From contig JAFNGF010000113.1 of the NCBI GenBank assembly GCA_017885385.1, positions 10,356 to 18,504 on the forward strand: a stretch of DNA of 8,149 nt, given 5' to 3'. The first letter of the stretch is position 1, and every line of letters starts with the position of its first letter. A model generated the notes under the pieces. That model worked only from the letters and a program-made list of their open reading frames with translations. It had not been told where the DNA came from and did not search any database. Source of the stretch: Planctomycetota bacterium. GTDB taxonomy: Bacteria; Planctomycetota; Phycisphaerae; Sedimentisphaerales; Anaerobacaceae. Of the stretch, positions 5,498 through 8,149 are shown piece after piece. Both the position numbers and the translations under genes were made by a program.

Positions 5498-7945
5498 ATG
5501 AAAACAAGATTATCGATTGTCGTACTCACTTTGTTGGCAAGTCTGTGCTATCCGGCTGAGGAAGTCCAGACCGTTACCGTGACCGGGTGCGTTGTGGACT
5601 ATCAGGGGCGGCCCGTGGCAGAGGCTACGGTGGTTTGTTACGATCTTACCGCCAAGCTTGGCCAACGCAGTTATGAGCCGGTCGAGCGCGCGCAAACGAC
5701 ACCTGATGGCCGCTTTTCACTTCAGGTGGAAACACGGGGCTCTTATCCCTTGCTGGTCGCAGGCAAACGGGACCTGGCACTTGCCTGGATGACTATTGAG
5801 CGTGCCGGTGGATGTACCATCCGATTGGGCAGACCAAACCTATTCAAGGGTACTGTCGTGGATGAAGCCGGCCGTCCTGTACCCGGTGCTAAGGTAAGGA
5901 TGTGCCTGAAGAACGAAATGATGGCACGTACAGAGATCGCCCCGCTCGTTCCTGAAAGCTGGTTTACCACCCAGACGGACACGCGGGGACAGTTTAGCTT
6001 CGACAATATACCGGAAGGCACGACTGCGGATTTTGGAGTGGCAGCCTCCGGTAGAAGTCCAATGTGGACGTTTTGTGATTTTGGTCTGGAGGAGGGCGAA
6101 CACTATGCCGCGGGCCAGACCGACATCCGAATCACGTTGCCTGCGGAGGCACGCATCGAAGGCTGCGTGGTCGACGAGGGTACAGGCGACCCCGTGTCGG
6201 GTTTGCGGGTGCTGGCCAGGCCCTACGGGCGACCGGGCTGGGACTACTGCCAAGACCCGGTAGCCGTAGAGCCAAACGGCCGATTTGTGCTGGCCGGCCT
6301 CACGCCCGGACCATACCTGCTTGAGGTCGTCCTGCGCGAGGGGCAGGTGCAGGATTGGTTCAGCACGAACCCGGTGGTGACGGTCAGCCCCGGGGAGGTG
6401 GTGCGTGACGTGAGACTCACCGTCAACAAGGCAGCCAGGTTGGAGGTTCTGGTGCACGATTTCGACACCGATGTTCCTGTGGAGCGGGCTCAAATCACGG
6501 CGTCTTGTCATCCTTTCAAGCAGACCGTAGTGACCGACGCCAACGGGTTGGCTTGTCTGCACGTTCCGCCAGGCAAATGTACCATATCCGGTTACAAACC
6601 TGGGCACGGAGGGCTCGTCAACCCAAAGGAGGTGCAGCTTAGCAAAGGACAGACTCATCGGGAGGAGCTTCTGTTCCCTCGGCTGGCTGTGTGTCTGTCC
6701 GGAACGGTGTTGGGTCGAGATGGCTGTGCATTATCGGAGGCATTCGTTGCGTGCTGGCCGTATATGATCAGCAATTACGCCGATGCCAATGGGCAGTTCG
6801 AGATCAAGTTCTACTGTATGCCCTTGCCTTCGAGTACGTTCCTGGTAGCTCGACACGAGTCGCTAGGGTTGGGCGTTTTCGTGAAGCTGGAGGATCCTTC
6901 CAGGAGCGGGCGCTTCGAGGCCCGGATTAGGCTCGAGCCGGCTTATTCGCTGATCGGGCGCGTCACGGACCCTGATGGGGTAGGCATCCCCGCCGCTCAC
7001 GTCAGGTTTCTGCCCGCCTCTTCCTATCAGTCCCCCAGTCGCTATGGCAGCTCTATGGCAGAGGTTGTCACCGATGCCAGCGGGGCGTATCACGTCCGTG
7101 GGGTTCCCCTTCCAGGATCCGACTATTGCTATGCTGTTGCTGCCTACGCACCGGGGTTCAATGAGAACTCACTGGAACCTGTTCCCCTTGAGGGTTCGAT
7201 GGAGAGGCCCATTCATCTGGAGTCGCTCGTTTTGCAGCCGGCCAACCAGGTCATCTCAGGGGTCGTGGTCGATGCCAACGACAAGCCGGTGCCCGGTGCG
7301 TTGGTCGAGACCCCGGATTTCGACTGGCGTGAGGACAAGACCCAGCCCCATCGGCGGGTGCTCAGCGATACTCATGGTCGATTTCATATTGACGGTGTCT
7401 GCAAAGGTCCTTTGCAGATAAGCGTCTTGTCGCCGCCGCCAAACCGTGAAAAGGGTGTCACCCATACTTGGGGCGGCGAAAAGCACGTCAAGATCGCGCT
7501 GGGTAAGACGCTTACTTTCGCCAAGTCGTTGGCGGGCACAGGCTTACCGAGCTGGGAGGAATTGGGGCTGGCTGATTCCTGGACGGGTCTTGACAACAAG
7601 GCAATTCTGTTGTGCCTGGTGGATATTGAACAGCGGCCTTGTCGGCATTTTCTCAAGCAGCTTGCCCAACGCACGGAGGAACTGGCAAGGCACAACGTGG
7701 CTGTGCGGACCGTGCAGGCTGCCAAATGCGCACCTGCTGAACTGGAGAAATGGGCAGGCGAGTTTGGCCCGGGTTTGCCCGTGGCCGCCATCACCAGCAA
7801 TCCAGAGGCAATGCGGCGCGCCCTGGGCATCCAGTCCCTACCCTGGCTGATACTGACGGATCGCCAGCACATTGTAAGGGCGGAGGGCTTTGGCCTGGAT
7901 GATCTGAGCCAGAAAATAACAGACATCGCCAGAAAAGAAGACTGA
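5498..7945 (+). CDS. exported multi-repeat carboxypeptidase-regulatory-like protein with C-terminal thioredoxin-like domain
   Basis: An 815-residue secreted or periplasmic protein. Residues 1-20 are a signal peptide (charged KTR, hydrophobic core, likely cleavage after 'CYPA'). Then come about seven beta-sandwich repeats of the CarboxypepD_reg/Ig-like kind, starting near 26, 114, 217, 312, 397, 482 and 583. Each has 'xGxVVDxxGRPVPGAxV' early and 'TDxxGxFxxxxxPxG' later; repeats 2 and 7 are clearest ('GTVVDEAGRPVPGAKV', 'GVVVDANDKPVPGALV') and 4 and 5 most diverged. Residues 684-812 look like a thioredoxin/TlpA-type fold: strand 'AILLCLVDI', 'EQRPC' at the active-site position, strand 'VAVRTVQAAK', and 'SLPWLIL' with the cis-proline P782. 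The CXXC is reduced to QRPC (only C715), so dithiol redox chemistry is unlikely. Repeats of this type usually mediate surface or protein binding; the function here is unknown. It has its own promoter and appears monocistronic. Confidence 0.85.
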   Translation: MKTRLSIVVLTLLASLCYPAEEVQTVTVTGCVVDYQGRPVAEATVVCYDLTAKLGQRSYEPVERAQTTPDGRFSLQVETRGSYPLLVAGKRDLALAWMTIERAGGCTIRLGRPNLFKGTVVDEAGRPVPGAKVRMCLKNEMMARTEIAPLVPESWFTTQTDTRGQFSFDNIPEGTTADFGVAASGRSPMWTFCDFGLEEGEHYAAGQTDIRITLPAEARIEGCVVDEGTGDPVSGLRVLARPYGRPGWDYCQDPVAVEPNGRFVLAGLTPGPYLLEVVLREGQVQDWFSTNPVVTVSPGEVVRDVRLTVNKAARLEVLVHDFDTDVPVERAQITASCHPFKQTVVTDANGLACLHVPPGKCTISGYKPGHGGLVNPKEVQLSKGQTHREELLFPRLAVCLSGTVLGRDGCALSEAFVACWPYMISNYADANGQFEIKFYCMPLPSSTFLVARHESLGLGVFVKLEDPSRSGRFEARIRLEPAYSLIGRVTDPDGVGIPAAHVRFLPASSYQSPSRYGSSMAEVVTDASGAYHVRGVPLPGSDYCYAVAAYAPGFNENSLEPVPLEGSMERPIHLESLVLQPANQVISGVVVDANDKPVPGALVETPDFDWREDKTQPHRRVLSDTHGRFHIDGVCKGPLQISVLSPPPNREKGVTHTWGGEKHVKIALGKTLTFAKSLAGTGLPSWEELGLADSWTGLDNKAILLCLVDIEQRPCRHFLKQLAQRTEELARHNVAVRTVQAAKCAPAELEKWAGEFGPGLPVAAITSNPEAMRRALGIQSLPWLILTDRQHIVRAEGFGLDDLSQKITDIARKED

Positions 7946-8029
7946 GACTTGCTAACTAACGACGTGATAGCAGTCCCATTGCCAGCCCGACGGATGAATC
8001 TGTACTTTGAGGGCGTCCGCGCAGTTATC

Positions 8030-8072
8030 GTGGCAAAAATAGCTTGAAATGGCAGTGGGAAAGCTCTTTAAT
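8030..8072 (+). promoter_or_regulatory. strong sigma70-type promoter pointing off the right edge
   Basis: The -35 box TTGAAA (8044-8049), a 17-bp spacer and the -10 box TTTAAT (8067-8072) each match consensus at 5 of 6 positions. Transcription would start near 8079 for a gene whose body lies outside the window. The 20-nt block 8030-8049 matches 5322-5341 at 17 positions. An ATG at 8114 stays open to the edge for 12 codons but has no convincing ribosome-binding site, so I do not call a gene. The remainder of 7946-8149 has no coding feature. Confidence 0.55.
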
Positions 8073-8149
8073 GTGTTTAGTTCTGATGGATGTTAGCCGT
8101 CGCATCTGCGGTGATGGTAAACAAGATATTTAGCCCCCGGTTTTACCGG

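Noticed and set aside
5481..5501. Six-codon frame (MEEGNP) overlapping the start at 5498 by ATGA
   Set aside because: It is the ribosome-binding site itself read as codons, with no ribosome-binding site of its own.
5840..6658. Long leftward open frame of 272 codons opposite the repeat-protein gene
   Set aside because: It is an antisense shadow of a clearly domain-bearing gene; its product is Arg/His-rich with no recognisable motif.
7946..7975. Stem GACT(t)GCTA / TAGCAGTC just after the stop as a terminator
   Set aside because: The stem is short and bulged, the loop is long, and no T-tract follows.
8071..8133. Short rightward frame starting at the ATG at 8071
   Set aside because: It begins inside the promoter -10 box, has no ribosome-binding site and ends after 20 codons.

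Overview
The window looks like a chromosomal segment of a Planctomycetota bacterium, most likely of the Phycisphaerae/Sedimentisphaerales type and perhaps from an environmental genome. This is inferred from protein style. There is a dockerin-like pair of calcium loops ending in 'SHWL' and 'DDWL', a Cys-rich OB-like secreted domain, and a multi-repeat carboxypeptidase-regulatory-like protein ending in a thioredoxin fold without CXXC. No marker gene fixes the taxon. There are no tRNA or rRNA genes, CRISPR arrays or intact mobile elements.

Layout: bases 1-5279 are transcribed leftward. Read in that direction, they hold a fumarylacetoacetate-hydrolase-family enzyme (5279-4335), then a 430-bp gap containing a decayed and apparently permuted ORF6N-family DNA-binding gene with a small hairpin element inside it. 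Next comes a large secreted DUF3160 protein with N-terminal OB-like and dockerin-like domains (3904-1226). A roughly 110-bp intergenic repeat follows, made of tandem AT-rich units plus a long inverted repeat. Last are a small lipoprotein (1113-502) and, coupled to it through an ATGA overlap, the 5' part of a UDP-glucose 4-epimerase gene (galE) that runs off the left edge. On the right, 5498-7945 is transcribed rightward and encodes an 815-residue exported protein with about seven Ig-like/carboxypeptidase-regulatory repeats and a C-terminal thioredoxin-like domain. The last 204 bp are non-coding and carry a good rightward promoter for a gene beyond the window.

Regulation: the 218-bp divergent region between the FAH gene and the 815-residue gene holds overlapping back-to-back promoter candidates. 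The rightward promoter shares a 20-nt upstream block (17/20 identical) with the promoter near the right edge, which suggests a common promoter architecture or regulator. The DUF3160 promoter begins at the end of the decayed ORF6N gene.

The genes do not form one obvious pathway. The common theme is exported or cell-surface proteins (lipoprotein, dockerin/DUF3160 protein, repeat/thioredoxin protein) beside two cytoplasmic metabolic enzymes (GalE, FAH family). I do not see a convincing new multi-gene system. The most unusual points are the scrambled ORF6N remnant, the in-frame palindrome in the DUF3160 gene, the CACAGAT inverted-repeat element, and the shared promoter block.
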